This document shows, piece by piece, positions 42,541 to 51,911 of a DNA stretch of 64,000 bases. Position numbers and translations under genes: made by a program. A model generated the notes under the pieces. The model was not told where the DNA came from, searched no databases, and saw only the letters and a program-made list of their open reading frames with translations. Source of the DNA: Pseudomonas sp. FP2335 (GTDB taxonomy: Bacteria > Pseudomonadota > Gammaproteobacteria > Pseudomonadales > Pseudomonadaceae); contig NZ_CP117437.1 of assembly GCF_030687535.1 (NCBI RefSeq), positions 3,245,501-3,309,500 of the forward strand, given 5' to 3'. Position 1 is the first letter of the stretch; each line of letters opens with the position of its first letter.

Positions 42541-43344
42541 ATGCTTCGCACGATGCGATCAAAAAACCTCTGTTTGTCCATCTCCACCCTGTGTCTGTTG
42601 GCCGGTGCCCATCAGGTTTTGGCCGACGACTGGGACTATCGATTGAAAGCCGGCGTGGCCAACCTGCCGCGCTACAGCGGCAGCGACGAGCGCACCACCA
42701 CGCCGCTGCTGGGCGGCGCGATCGTCAGCCCATGGGGGATTTTCCTTGATACCGACAAAGGGCTGGGCTGGGGCTACGAAGGCAACGCCTTGAGTTTCAG
42801 CGCCTATATCGGCGCCAGTGCCTCACGCAAAGATGAAAACAAAACCGGCCGCCTGGGCTCGGACCGCCTCAAAGGCATGGGCGAAATCAAATCACGCCCG
42901 CAATTGGGCGTAAGCGCCAGCTATAACCTCGGCGCAGCGATTGTGGGGGCAACCCTGGAACATGCGCTCAAGGACGACGACCACAAAGACAGCGCCAAAG
43001 CCTTCACCTCGCTGGAGTTGAGCATCGGCACCAACCTGTACGACGGCGACTACGGCAGCCTCGATGCCAGCCTCAACAGCCGCTTTGGCGACGCCAATTA
43101 CCTGCGCACATGGTATGGCGTGACGCCCGGCCAAGCCGCCCGCAGCCGTTTTCAGGCATATGACGCCAAAGGCGGGTTGTTCAGCCGTGGCCTGAACCTG
43201 ACGTGGAGTTTGCCGGTCAGCGAGCACACCACATTCAGCACGCTGCTGGACATGCAGTACCTGTCGGGGGACGCGGGCAAAAGCCCTATCGTCGAGCGGC
43301 GCCTGCAAAGCTCGCTCATAGGTGCGCTGGAATACACCTTCTGA
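42541..43344 (+). CDS. MipA/OmpV-family outer-membrane protein
   Basis: A 267-residue protein. Start at ATG 42541 (a GTG at 42532 and an ATG at 42553 are also in frame). A signal peptide ends Val-Leu-Ala near residue 29. The mature part is an alternating beta-strand barrel with the family's Pro-Arg-Tyr-Ser-Gly-Ser-Asp-Glu near 44 and a C-terminal Leu-Glu-Tyr-Thr-Phe. Family members scaffold murein enzymes (MipA) or act as porins induced by envelope stress. It converges on an RstAB-like two-component system that may control it. Confidence 0.88.
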   Translation: MLRTMRSKNLCLSISTLCLLAGAHQVLADDWDYRLKAGVANLPRYSGSDERTTTPLLGGAIVSPWGIFLDTDKGLGWGYEGNALSFSAYIGASASRKDENKTGRLGSDRLKGMGEIKSRPQLGVSASYNLGAAIVGATLEHALKDDDHKDSAKAFTSLELSIGTNLYDGDYGSLDASLNSRFGDANYLRTWYGVTPGQAARSRFQAYDAKGGLFSRGLNLTWSLPVSEHTTFSTLLDMQYLSGDAGKSPIVERRLQSSLIGALEYTF

Positions 43345-43397
43345 TCCAGCCCCCCATCAACACCTGTGTGAAGCGCCGGGCTCAGCGCGGCGCCTGA

Positions 43398-44675
43398 TCA
43401 TTCGGCATAGGCCCACGTCATCCGAAACGACGCCCCGCCCCACTGAGAATCCAGCACTTCTACCTGCCCGCCATGCCACTGCGACACCCGCTGCACCAGC
43501 GCCAGGCCCAGGCCGAAGCCGCCGGTGCGGCGGTCACGGCTGGCATCCAGGCGCATAAACGGCTGGAAGATTTTCGCCCGGCCATCCTCGGGCACGCCGG
43601 GGCCGTCGTCACACACCCGCACTTCGTAGCCGCTGCCAAACTTAACCAACGAAACCTCCACACGCCGCTCGGCATAACGAATGGCATTGCGCAGCAGGTT
43701 GATCACCGCCCGCGCCATAAAGCGCGGTTCGATCTGGATGGTGTCCACCTCACAACTGCGCAACGTCAGTCGGACCCCTGCCGCCTCGGCCTCCAGGGCC
43801 ACGCTGCCGATCACGCTGTCGAGCCAGCTGTGAGCCTCGATATTTTCCCGGGTGACCTGGGTCGCGCCGCGCTCCAGGCTGGCGTAGGTCAGCAACTCGG
43901 AGACCATTTCCTCCAGCTCACCGAGGTCGGCGTACATGTCGGCGATCAGTTCGCTACGCAGACGCGGGTCGACCTGCTGCTTGAGTTGATCGAGTTCAAA
44001 CGACAAGCGCGCAATCGGCGTACGCAATTCATGGGAAACCGCGTTGGTCAGTTCACGCTGGTTGGCGATCAGGCTCTCGATGCGTTCAGCCATCTGGTTG
44101 AAGTGCCCGGCCAGTTCGCGCACGGTGGAGCGGCGTGGCAGCAGGATGCGCGAGGCCAGGTCATTGTCGCCAAAACGCTGTGCGGCCAGGCGGATATGCT
44201 CCAGATCACGCCAATGGGGACGCACCCAGAAATACAGCACGACGGCCAGGCACAGGCCGAGGAGCCCATAAGCCCACAGGTAAAGCCACTTGGGCTCTTC
44301 CGGCAGCTTGATTTCCAGCAATTGCGGGCCGTCATCGATACGGGCGAGGAACTCCATAAAGTGCCCACGCACGACCAGCAGCCCGTCCGCCAGCAGTTGC
44401 TGCTCACGCTCGTTCAGCCTCAGGGAATCACGCGACAGCAGTTTCAGATGCAACCCGTAATGGGGTTGCAGCTCGGCGAGGCGGGCAGCCCGCGCTTCGC
44501 CCGTCAACGGCCGCAACTGCTCGACCAGGGCGTAGGCCGGTCCACGCAACGCCTCGCGGTTGTAGGTTTCGTTGGCCTCCGGCAGCCACTCGTCGAAGGT
44601 GTAGTTGACCAGCCAGATCGCCCCCGCCAGGCCCAGAGCAAGGATCAGGTAAAGGCGTAGATAAAGCCGCAGCAT
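43398..44675 (-). CDS. Two-component sensor histidine kinase, RstB-like
   Basis: A 425-residue membrane kinase. TM1 (about 5-24), a periplasmic sensor of about 110 residues (Glu-Thr-Tyr-Asn-Arg-Glu-Ala-Leu near 37), TM2 (about 130-150), HAMP (about 152-205), a dimerisation/phosphoacceptor region with His in Val-Ser-His-Glu-Leu-Arg-Thr-Pro (about 215), and the ATPase with Asn-Leu-Leu-Arg-Asn-Ala-Ile (N box, about 333), Asp-Asp-Gly-Pro-Gly-Val (G1) and Gly-Phe-Gly-Leu-Gly-Leu (G2). It begins directly after the response-regulator stop (TGAATG). Confidence 0.92.
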   Translation of the reverse strand: MLRLYLRLYLILALGLAGAIWLVNYTFDEWLPEANETYNREALRGPAYALVEQLRPLTGEARAARLAELQPHYGLHLKLLSRDSLRLNEREQQLLADGLLVVRGHFMEFLARIDDGPQLLEIKLPEEPKWLYLWAYGLLGLCLAVVLYFWVRPHWRDLEHIRLAAQRFGDNDLASRILLPRRSTVRELAGHFNQMAERIESLIANQRELTNAVSHELRTPIARLSFELDQLKQQVDPRLRSELIADMYADLGELEEMVSELLTYASLERGATQVTRENIEAHSWLDSVIGSVALEAEAAGVRLTLRSCEVDTIQIEPRFMARAVINLLRNAIRYAERRVEVSLVKFGSGYEVRVCDDGPGVPEDGRAKIFQPFMRLDASRDRRTGGFGLGLALVQRVSQWHGGQVEVLDSQWGGASFRMTWAYAE

Positions 44676-45383
44676 TCATACCTCCCAGGCAAACGGATTG
44701 AACAGGTAGCCCTTGCCCCAGATGGTCTTGATGCACACCGGTTCACGAGGGTTATCGTTGAGTTTGCCGCGCAGCTTGCTGATGTACACGTCGACGCTGC
44801 GATTGAGGCCGTCAAACGCGATGCCGCGCATGCGGTTGAGGATGTCATCGCGGGACAGGATGGTGCCGGAGTGGCTGGCCAACAGCCACAGCAGTTCGAA
44901 CTCCATGGTCGTCAGTTCGATCTTTTCGTCTCCCAGGCGCACCACCCGGCAGCTACGGTCAATCGCCAAGCGGCCAAAACACAGGGCCCCACGCACGGTG
45001 GGCTCCGGCGCCTGCCGACGTTGCAACGCGCGCAAGCGGGCGAGCAGTACCGGCGGTTTGATCGGTTTGATCACGTAGTCGTCAGCGCCGGATTCCAGGC
45101 CGAGGATGTGGTCCAGGTCGTCCTCCTTGGCCGTGAGGATCACGATAGGCGTGTCGGACACATTGCGGATTTCGCGGCACACGTGCAGGCCGCTCTGGCC
45201 GGGCAGCATCAGGTCGAGGACAACGATCTTGGGGCGAAAATCGAGAAAGGCCGCCAAGGCCGCGTCGCCCCGGTGCACCACGCGCACCTCGAAACCATGC
45301 TGCGACAAAAAATGCGCGATCAGCCCTGCCAGCTTCTCATCGTCTTCAACGAGCAAGACCTTGCCCAGCCCCAGGTTTTCCAT
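44676..45383 (-). CDS. OmpR-family response regulator, RstA-like
   Basis: A 235-residue regulator. The receiver domain carries Glu-Asp-Asp-Glu near residue 13, the phosphorylated Asp in Val-Val-Leu-Asp-Leu-Met (about 57) and Lys in Tyr-Val-Ile-Lys-Pro (about 107). The C-terminal OmpR winged helix ends Ile-Trp-Gly-Lys-Gly-Tyr-Leu-Phe. It is immediately upstream of and coupled to the kinase gene. Confidence 0.94.
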   Translation of the reverse strand: MENLGLGKVLLVEDDEKLAGLIAHFLSQHGFEVRVVHRGDAALAAFLDFRPKIVVLDLMLPGQSGLHVCREIRNVSDTPIVILTAKEDDLDHILGLESGADDYVIKPIKPPVLLARLRALQRRQAPEPTVRGALCFGRLAIDRSCRVVRLGDEKIELTTMEFELLWLLASHSGTILSRDDILNRMRGIAFDGLNRSVDVYISKLRGKLNDNPREPVCIKTIWGKGYLFNPFAWEV

Positions 45384-45539
45384 AAGTTCTCAGTGTGCGA
45401 CGCAGATTGAAGAGCGGGCATTATAGGTGGCAAGCTGGGCAACTTGAGCAACTGGCCAGCAGCGGCCGACGAAGCTTCATGCTTTTAAGACTTTTTAACA
45501 AATAGCCTGCAATTTTTAACGCCATCTACAGGGAGTTGT

Positions 45540-46739
45540 ATGCGCAAGGATTACCTGGCGTTCTTCGTTTCGCTGTTCCTGTCGCGCCTGGCCGACCAGA
45601 TTCTGCTGTTTATCGTGCCCTTGATAGTGTTTCAGAGCACAGGGAGCGTGTCCTGGGCCGGGCTGGCGTTTTTTGTCGAGTCGTTGCCGCGTTTCCTCGC
45701 GTTTCCGCTGTGCGGGGCGTTGTGCGACAAGTACCCGCCGGTGCGCATCCTGCATATCAGCCAGGTCTATCGCGCGCTGACGTGCGTCGTTGCGGTGGCG
45801 CTGTACGGGATGTTCGACGGCATCTATTGGCTGGTGTTGCTTTCGGCCGTGTGCGGGGTGCTGACCACCCAGGGCATCATGGCCCGCGAAGTGCTGATGC
45901 CGCATATCTTTGCGCAGTACAGTTATGCCAAGACCCTCTCCTACTCGCAGATTGCCGACCAGAGCGGACTGGTGCTCGGGCCGCTGGTGGCAGCGCTGAT
46001 GCTCGAAGTGTGGGCGTGGCATTGGGTGGTACTGGGGATTGCCGGGTTGTTTGTGCTGGCGGACGTGGCCATGGGGGTGTGGCAGCGCTCCAGCTCGATC
46101 GACCTGGCGGTCTTTGAACAGCATCGTGATATTTGGCTGCAACCACTGCGGATTGCATTCGGGCATATCCGCCAGCTTGCCGGGCTCAAACGCCTGATTG
46201 CGCTGACGGTGGGGGTCAACCTGATCATCGGGGTCACGCTGGCCACGTCAGCCGCAATGGTCACCGGGCTTTACGCCGCCGACAAGGACGCCTATGCGGT
46301 ACTGCAAGCCGCAGGCGCAGGGGTGACCATCGCGATTCTGTTCTACCTGGCGCGCGCCACCCTGTCGCTGAAAATCCTCGGTGGCCTGTCATACGCACTG
46401 ATTGCCGCCGGCGCGCTGATCACCGCGATCAGCCCCAATCTGTGGGCTTACTCGCTGGGGTTCCTGCTGGTGATCGGCTTCGACAAGATGTACAGCGTGT
46501 ACATGCGCAGCGTGCGGCAAAAGGTGATTCCGGTGCAGGACTTTGGCAAAACCGTGGGGGTGATTACCTTGCTCAACAACCTGCCGCAACCCCTGGCCGG
46601 GTTGGCGGTTGCACTGCTGGCGGCGCCGCTGGGTACGCAAACGGTGATCCTGCTGCTGACCGCGATCACCGTGTTGATCGGTGTGGTCGTGGCCTCAGGC
46701 CGGCACGCCGCTGTGAAAGCGGAACTCGACGTCGGGTGA
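45540..46739 (+). CDS. MFS transporter
   Basis: A 399-residue carrier with about 12 helices; the loop 2-3 motif reads Gly-Ala-Leu-Cys-Asp-Lys-Tyr-Pro near residue 60. The N-terminus Phe-Leu-Ser-Arg-Leu-Ala-Asp-Gln-Ile-Leu-Leu-Phe resembles siderophore- and macrolide-efflux-type (MFS_3-like) carriers, but no siderophore gene is near. Strong ribosome-binding site (GGGAG). Its 3' end overlaps the miaE gene by 45 bp on the other strand. Confidence 0.85.
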   Translation: MRKDYLAFFVSLFLSRLADQILLFIVPLIVFQSTGSVSWAGLAFFVESLPRFLAFPLCGALCDKYPPVRILHISQVYRALTCVVAVALYGMFDGIYWLVLLSAVCGVLTTQGIMAREVLMPHIFAQYSYAKTLSYSQIADQSGLVLGPLVAALMLEVWAWHWVVLGIAGLFVLADVAMGVWQRSSSIDLAVFEQHRDIWLQPLRIAFGHIRQLAGLKRLIALTVGVNLIIGVTLATSAAMVTGLYAADKDAYAVLQAAGAGVTIAILFYLARATLSLKILGGLSYALIAAGALITAISPNLWAYSLGFLLVIGFDKMYSVYMRSVRQKVIPVQDFGKTVGVITLLNNLPQPLAGLAVALLAAPLGTQTVILLLTAITVLIGVVVASGRHAAVKAELDVG

Positions 46740-47297
46740 CTCGATCAGTTCCTGCTCGGCCGCCCTCACCCGCTCGATGACTTGGGCGATGTCCTTGGCG
46801 TCGCCGTATTGGTAGGCCAATTTCAGATAGCCCTGGAAGTGCCGCGCCTCGCTTTTCAGCAGGCCGAAGTAGAACTTGCCGAGGTCTTCATCCAAATGCG
46901 GCACCAGCGCTTCGAAACGCTCGCAACTGCGGGCTTCGATAAAGGCGCCGACCACCAGCGTATCCACCAGTTTGACCGGCTCATGACTGCGCACCACTTT
47001 GCGCAACGCCGAGGCGTAGCGACCGGCATGCAGCTGGCGCAGCTCGATCTTGCGCTTTTTCATCAGGCGCATGACCTGTTCGTGGTGCACCAACTCTTCG
47101 CGGGCCAGGCGCGACATCATATTGATCAGGTCGACATGGCTGTGGTACTTGGCCATCAGGCTCAGGGCGGTGCTGGCAGCTTTGAATTCGCAGTTCTTGT
47201 GGTCGATCAGCAGGGTTTCCTGATCGGCCAGCGCGGCCTGGACCCAGGCGTCGGGAGTGCGGCAACCGAGGAATTCGTGGATTTCGGGCAGGTTCAT
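46695..47297 (-). CDS. miaE: tRNA-(ms2io6A)-hydroxylase MiaE
   Basis: A 201-residue non-haem di-iron enzyme that hydroxylates ms2i6A-37 of tRNA to ms2io6A. Metal-ligand motifs are visible: Glu in Cys-Glu-Phe-Lys-Ala-Ala (about 36), Glu-Glu-Leu-Val-His-His-Glu (Glu-x-x-His pair, about 66-69), Glu-Ala-Arg-Ser-Cys-Glu-Arg-Phe (about 120) and Ser-Glu-Ala-Arg-His-Phe (about 149-152). Start at ATG 47297; the frame also has a GTG nine bases and a TTG fifteen bases earlier. It is convergent with the MFS gene and divergent from the stress-protein gene. Confidence 0.93.
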   Translation of the reverse strand: MNLPEIHEFLGCRTPDAWVQAALADQETLLIDHKNCEFKAASTALSLMAKYHSHVDLINMMSRLAREELVHHEQVMRLMKKRKIELRQLHAGRYASALRKVVRSHEPVKLVDTLVVGAFIEARSCERFEALVPHLDEDLGKFYFGLLKSEARHFQGYLKLAYQYGDAKDIAQVIERVRAAEQELIESPDVEFRFHSGVPA

Positions 47298-47370
47298 CGG
47301 GCTCACGGGCAAAGGATCACAAAAGGGCGCCGATTATACCGACCACGCCGCAGACCACCAGCCACCGGCC

Positions 47371-47413
47371 TTGATGTGCATCAACATGACGTGCGCCGGG
47401 CAGCAACTATAGT
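47371..47413 (+). promoter_or_regulatory. Perfect Anr/FNR box with class II spacing before the stress-protein gene
   Basis: TTGATGTGCATCAA (47371-47384) matches the FNR/Anr consensus TTGAT-N4-ATCAA exactly. A -10 like TATAGT lies at 47408-47413, putting the expected start near 47420 and the box centre about 41-42 bp upstream, the spacing of FNR-activated class II promoters. Confidence 0.75.
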
Positions 47414-47448
47414 TGTCTCATGCCCACCACTTCCCGGAGTTACCGACC

Positions 47449-48312
47449 ATGCAAGCCATCCGCAGCATCCTGGTGCTCATCGAGCCCGAACATTCGGAAA
47501 GCCTGGCCCTCAAACGCGCCAAGTTGATCGCCGGGGTCACCGGTGCGCACTTGCATTTGCTGGTGTGCGACAGGAAACATGAGCATTCGGCGCTGCTGAG
47601 CCTGCTCAAGGCGGGCTTGCAGGAGGATGGCTACAGCGTGACCACCGAGCAGGCGTGGAACGAGAGCCTGCATGCAACCATTATTGATGTGCAGCAGGCC
47701 GAAGGCTGTGGACTGGTGATCAAGCAGCACTTTCCCGACAGCCCCTTGAAAAAGGCTCTGCTGACCCCGGCGGATTGGAAACTGTTGCGTTATTGCCCGA
47801 CGGCGGTGTTGTTGGTCAAGACGTCTACGCCGTGGGCTGAAGGTGTGATCCTGGCGGCAATCGATGTGGGTAATACCGACGCCGAACACCGTGAACTGCA
47901 CGCCGAGATAGTCGGTCATGGCTTCGACATCGCCAGCCTGGCCAAGGCCCAACTGCATGTGATCAGCGCCCACCCTTCGCCGATGCTATCGGCGGCGGAC
48001 CCGACGTTCCAGCTCAAAGAAACGATTGAGGCGCGCTACCGCGAACAGTGCCGGGCATTCCAAGCCGAGTTTGATATCGACAACTCAAGGCTGCACATCG
48101 AGGAAGGCCCTGCCGACGTACTGATTCCCTTTGCGGCGCACAAGTACCATGCAGTCGTCACCATCATCGGCACGGTGGCGCGTACCGGCATTTCCGGCGC
48201 GTTAATCGGCAATACGGCGGAGGTCGTGCTCGACAAGTTGGAAAGTGATGTGCTGGTGCTCAAGCCTGCGAGCCTTATGGATCACCTGGAAGAGCTGGCG
48301 GCTAAGTCCTGA
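47449..48312 (+). CDS. Tandem universal stress protein (UspE-like)
   Basis: A 287-residue protein made of two Usp domains: about 1-140, and 141-287 with Val-Val-Thr-Ile-Ile-Gly-Thr-Val-Ala-Arg-Thr-Gly near residue 237 and the nucleotide-binding Gly-x2-Gly-x9-Gly-(S/T)-like Leu-Ile-Gly-Asn-Thr-Ala-Glu-Val near 252. The ATG at 47449 follows CCGGAG. Tandem Usp proteins help pseudomonads survive anaerobic energy starvation, and the perfect Anr box upstream fits this. Confidence 0.9.
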   Translation: MQAIRSILVLIEPEHSESLALKRAKLIAGVTGAHLHLLVCDRKHEHSALLSLLKAGLQEDGYSVTTEQAWNESLHATIIDVQQAEGCGLVIKQHFPDSPLKKALLTPADWKLLRYCPTAVLLVKTSTPWAEGVILAAIDVGNTDAEHRELHAEIVGHGFDIASLAKAQLHVISAHPSPMLSAADPTFQLKETIEARYREQCRAFQAEFDIDNSRLHIEEGPADVLIPFAAHKYHAVVTIIGTVARTGISGALIGNTAEVVLDKLESDVLVLKPASLMDHLEELAAKS

Positions 48313-48330
48313 GGGCGACGAGGATCAAAC

Positions 48331-48350
48331 TGTGGGAGCCCGCTCCCACA
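48331..48350. repeat. Short REP hairpin
   Basis: TGTGGGAGC and GCTCCCACA separated by CC form a compact palindrome between the stress-protein and DUF1289 genes; it is the core of the local REP family. Confidence 0.6.
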
Positions 48351-48380
48351 CAAGCCCATTTCACATTGGGTCGGGTGTTG

Positions 48381-48851
48381 TCAGTCAGCAAACACATCCC
48401 GCAGAAACCCCGGTGCGATATACCGGTGGTAATGCGCTTCGGACAGGATAAAAAACTCCCGGTCGATCGCATCGCGCAAATCCGGCAAGGCCCAGTCGCG
48501 AAATTCCGGCAACAGCACCATGCCATAGGCCTCCAGATTGGAGATCACCCGTGCGCCCCGGGCAATCAACTGGTACGCCCAGCAATACTCCGACTGGTGC
48601 GGTACGAAGCGAATCTTGCGCTGTTCCAGTTGAACGCGCAGGGTCTTGGGGTCGAAAACCTCGACCTTGCCGCCCATCACCTGCACCAGCAGTTGCTCCA
48701 GGCGCAGCCAAACCGCACGCTTTTCTTCTTCGTTATAGCCATTCCACTGGATCACTTCGTGGTGGAAGCGCTTGCAGCCACGGCACACGAGATCGCCGTA
48801 GACCGTGGAGCACAGGCCTACGCAGGGGGTTTTGATGGCTTGGTTGGACAT
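48381..48851 (-). CDS. DUF1289 domain protein
   Basis: A 156-residue protein starting at ATG 48851. The N-terminal DUF1289 segment has Cys ligands in Thr-Pro-Cys-Val-Gly-Leu-Cys-Ser-Thr-Val and Leu-Val-Cys-Arg-Gly-Cys-Lys-Arg-Phe (about residues 9-32), a four-Cys metal-site pattern. The C-terminal 100 residues are an extension with Asp-Arg-Glu-Phe-Phe-Ile. Function unknown, possibly iron-sulfur or zinc binding. It is divergent from acnB, separated by the acnB leader. Confidence 0.88.
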   Translation of the reverse strand: MSNQAIKTPCVGLCSTVYGDLVCRGCKRFHHEVIQWNGYNEEEKRAVWLRLEQLLVQVMGGKVEVFDPKTLRVQLEQRKIRFVPHQSEYCWAYQLIARGARVISNLEAYGMVLLPEFRDWALPDLRDAIDREFFILSEAHYHRYIAPGFLRDVFAD

Positions 48852-48937
48852 GGGCAACGACACACAAATCAGCGAAACAATGCGCCATGTTAGCCCTTTG
48901 TCTAACCTGTATCACCCTGCAAACTTGGCGAGGCAAC

Positions 48938-48966
48938 TTACCTTTAGTTTTTTTTTGCCGTAGAAT
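48938..48966 (+). promoter_or_regulatory. Candidate acnB promoter
   Basis: A TAGAAT -10 like box (48961-48966) lies 17 bp after a TTACCT -35 like hexamer (48938-48943). It would start transcription near 48973, giving an acnB leader of about 275 nt. The -35 match is weak, so other starts are possible. Confidence 0.4.
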
Positions 48967-48999
48967 CATCCGGCCTTGTAAGGCGCCAACAATCCGCTG

Positions 49000-49138
49000 G
49001 AAGCTGTTTTCAAAGCGTCACGAGCACAGTCGTTCCTTCAGAACGGTGTTGGCGATGGTGTTTGACCCGGTAGGTCAGTCACCAGCGCCAACCCTCATCA
49101 GCTCCGTTCTGCAGGCGTAAAACTTTGAAAGCAGCTTC
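49000..49138 (+). ncRNA. Candidate structured RNA element in the acnB leader
   Basis: Three nested stems can be drawn. The outer stem pairs 49000-49015 with 49123-49138 over 16 bp, one of them G-U. A middle stem pairs 49039-49046 with 49104-49111 (8 bp). An inner arm spans 49048-49092: GTTGGCG/CGCCAAC (7 bp), TGGTG/CACCA (5 bp) and TGACC/GGTCA (5 bp) around a CGGTA loop. No open reading frame of note crosses it, and it lies in the 398-bp gap between DUF1289 and acnB on the coding side of acnB. A cis-acting leader or a processed small RNA are both possible. I do not recognise it as a known RNA family. Confidence 0.55.
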
Positions 49139-49249
49139 TGTGAGGAATGCCGGCAGCGCTGGCTTTGCGGCCCAAAAAGCCCCCGAGCGCATGCGTGCCG
49201 TTCATTTCTGGATGAGCGTCCCGTGGGACCACTGATGAGGGTAATAACT

Positions 49250-51859
49250 GTGCTTGAAGCCTACCGCAAACATATCGAAGAGCGTGCAGCCCTGGGTATT
49301 GTTCCCCAGCCGCTTAACGCCGAACAAACCGCAGGCCTGGTTGAGCTGCTGAAAAATCCTCCGGCTGGCGAAGAAGAATTCCTCGTTGACCTGATCACCA
49401 ACCGCATCCCACCAGGTGTTGACGAAGCTGCCTACGTCAAGGCCGGTTTCCTGTCTGCCCTGGCCAAGGGCGAAGTCACTTCCCCCCTGATCGACAAGAA
49501 GCGCGCTGTTGAACTGCTTGGCACCATGCAAGGCGGCTACAACATCGTGACCCTGGTCGAGCTGCTGGACGATGCCGAGCTGGCAGCTGTCGCAGCCGCC
49601 CAACTCAAGCACACCCTGCTGATGTTCGATGCGTTCCACGACGTGGCCGAAAAAGCCCGTAACGGCAACGAACACGCCAAAGCCGTGATCCAGTCCTGGG
49701 CTGACGGCGAATGGTTCCGCAACCGCCCTACCCTGGCCGACAAGATCAGCCTGCGCGTATTCAAGGTTACCGGCGAAACCAACACCGACGACCTGTCCCC
49801 TGCTCCAGATGCCTGGTCCCGCCCGGACATCCCGCTGCACGCCCTGGCCATGCTGAAAATGGCCCGTGAAGGCATCGTGCCGGACGAGCAAGGCAAGACC
49901 GGCCCGATGAAGCAGATCGAAGAAATGCGCGGCCAAGGCTTCCCGATCGCCTACGTCGGTGACGTGGTCGGTACGGGTTCGTCCCGTAAGTCGGCAACCA
50001 ACTCCGTACTGTGGTTCTTCGGCGACGACGTGCCTTACGTGCCGAACAAGCGCGCCGGCGGCTTCTGCTTCGGCAGCAAGATCGCTCCAATCTTCTACAA
50101 CACCATGGAAGATGCTGGCGCACTGCCAATCGAGTTCGACGTTTCCAACATGAACATGGGCGACGTGATCGACCTGTACCCACATGCTGGCAAAGTCTGC
50201 AAACACGGCACCGACGAAGTCATCACCACCTTCGAAATGAAGACCCCGGTGCTGTTGGACGAAGTCCGCGCCGGCGGCCGTATCCCGCTGATCATCGGCC
50301 GTGGCCTGACCGACAAGGCACGCGCCGAGCTGGGCCTGGGCCCAACCGACCTGTTCAAGCTGCCTGAAGCACCTGTCGACACCGGCAAGGGTTTCACCCT
50401 GGCCCAGAAAATGGTCGGCAAGGCGTGCGGCCTGCCAGCAGGCAAAGGCGTTCGCCCTGGCACCTACTGCGAACCGAAGATGACCACCGTGGGTTCCCAG
50501 GACACCACCGGTCCGATGACCCGTGACGAACTGAAAGACCTGGCGTGCCTGGGCTTCTCGACCGATCTGGTAATGCAGTCCTTCTGCCACACCGCGGCCT
50601 ATCCAAAGCCGATCGACGTGACCACCCACCACACCCTGCCTGACTTCATCATGACCCGTGGCGGCGTATCGCTGCGTCCAGGCGACGGCATCATCCACAG
50701 CTGGCTGAACCGCATGCTGCTGCCGGACACCGTCGGCACTGGTGGTGACTCCCACACCCGTTTCCCGATGGGCATCTCGTTCCCGGCCGGTTCTGGCCTG
50801 GTCGCGTTTGCCGCAGCCACTGGCGTAATGCCACTGGATATGCCGGAATCGATCCTGGTGCGCTTCAAAGGCAAAATGAAACCTGGCATCACCCTGCGTG
50901 ACCTGGTTCATGCCATTCCTTACTACGCTATCCAATCGGGTCTGCTGACTGTAGAGAAGAAAGGCAAGAAAAACGCCTTCTCCGGCCGCATCCTGGAGAT
51001 CGAAGGCCTGAACGACCTGACGCTGGAACAGGCTTTCGAGCTGTCCGACGCCTCGGCTGAACGTTCGGCTGCCGGTTGCACCATCAAGCTGTCGAAAGAG
51101 TCCGTCACCGAGTACCTGAACTCCAACATCACCCTGCTGCGCTGGATGATCGGCGAAGGTTACGGCGATGCGCGTACCCTGGAACGTCGCGCCCAAGCGA
51201 TGGAAGCCTGGGTCAAGAACCCTGAGCTGATGGAAGCCGATGCCGACGCGGAATACGCCGAAATCATCGAGATCGACCTGTCGGAAATCAACGAGCCGAT
51301 CCTCTGCGCACCGAACGACCCGGACGATGCCCGTCTGCTGTCGAGCGTTGCCGGTGAGAAGATCGACGAAGTGTTCATCGGTTCGTGCATGACCAACATC
51401 GGTCACTTCCGCGCTGCCGGTAAACTGCTGGAACAGGTCAAGGGCCAGCTGCCAACCCGTCTGTGGCTGTCGCCGCCGACCAAGATGGACGCACACCAAC
51501 TGACCGAAGAAGGCTACTACGGCATCTACGGCAAAGCTGGCGCGCGCATGGAAATGCCGGGCTGCTCGCTGTGCATGGGTAACCAGGCACGTGTAGAGCC
51601 GAACTCGACTGTTGTGTCGACTTCGACCCGTAACTTCCCGAACCGTCTGGGTGATGGCGCGAACGTCTACCTGGCGTCGGCTGAGCTGGCGGCAGTTGCC
51701 TCCACCCTGGGTCGCCTGCCGACCGTCGAAGAGTACATGGGTTACGCAGCGAAACTGGACACCATGGCCAGTGACGTTTACCGCTACCTGAACTTCGACC
51801 AGATCGCCGAGTTCCGCAAAATCGCAGCAAGCGCCAACATCCCGGTGATTCAAGCCTAA
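49250..51859 (+). CDS. acnB: Aconitate hydratase B
   Basis: An 869-residue TCA-cycle enzyme converting citrate to isocitrate. I choose the GTG start at 49250: it follows GAGG by 9 bases and gives the family's normal length and N-terminus ([11 protein letters not shown]), whereas the frame could extend to 49223. The iron-sulfur ligand cysteines are visible: Gly-Ser-Cys-Met-Thr-Asn (about 712) and Gly-Cys-Ser-Leu-Cys-Met (about 771 and 774). Codon use is strongly biased, as in highly expressed genes. Apo-AcnB proteins can bind mRNA, which is relevant to the structured leader. It ends at a strong intrinsic terminator. Confidence 0.97.
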   Translation: MLEAYRKHIEERAALGIVPQPLNAEQTAGLVELLKNPPAGEEEFLVDLITNRIPPGVDEAAYVKAGFLSALAKGEVTSPLIDKKRAVELLGTMQGGYNIVTLVELLDDAELAAVAAAQLKHTLLMFDAFHDVAEKARNGNEHAKAVIQSWADGEWFRNRPTLADKISLRVFKVTGETNTDDLSPAPDAWSRPDIPLHALAMLKMAREGIVPDEQGKTGPMKQIEEMRGQGFPIAYVGDVVGTGSSRKSATNSVLWFFGDDVPYVPNKRAGGFCFGSKIAPIFYNTMEDAGALPIEFDVSNMNMGDVIDLYPHAGKVCKHGTDEVITTFEMKTPVLLDEVRAGGRIPLIIGRGLTDKARAELGLGPTDLFKLPEAPVDTGKGFTLAQKMVGKACGLPAGKGVRPGTYCEPKMTTVGSQDTTGPMTRDELKDLACLGFSTDLVMQSFCHTAAYPKPIDVTTHHTLPDFIMTRGGVSLRPGDGIIHSWLNRMLLPDTVGTGGDSHTRFPMGISFPAGSGLVAFAAATGVMPLDMPESILVRFKGKMKPGITLRDLVHAIPYYAIQSGLLTVEKKGKKNAFSGRILEIEGLNDLTLEQAFELSDASAERSAAGCTIKLSKESVTEYLNSNITLLRWMIGEGYGDARTLERRAQAMEAWVKNPELMEADADAEYAEIIEIDLSEINEPILCAPNDPDDARLLSSVAGEKIDEVFIGSCMTNIGHFRAAGKLLEQVKGQLPTRLWLSPPTKMDAHQLTEEGYYGIYGKAGARMEMPGCSLCMGNQARVEPNSTVVSTSTRNFPNRLGDGANVYLASAELAAVASTLGRLPTVEEYMGYAAKLDTMASDVYRYLNFDQIAEFRKIAASANIPVIQA

Positions 51860-51877
51860 GGTGTGTTGACGTAGAAG

Positions 51878-51911
51878 ACGCCGCGTATCGCAAGATACGC
51901 GGCGTTTTTTT
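51878..51911 (+). terminator. Intrinsic terminator of acnB
   Basis: ACGCCGCGTATC (51878-51889), a GCAA tetraloop and GATACGCGGCGT (51894-51905) form a perfect 12-bp stem followed by six Ts. Its T-tract abuts the stop codon of the convergent SulP gene. Confidence 0.92.

Noticed and set aside
49202..51853. 883-codon minus-strand open frame across acnB
   Set aside because: It is longer than acnB itself but only reflects codon bias of a highly expressed gene; the plus frame is a full AcnB with all iron-sulfur ligands.
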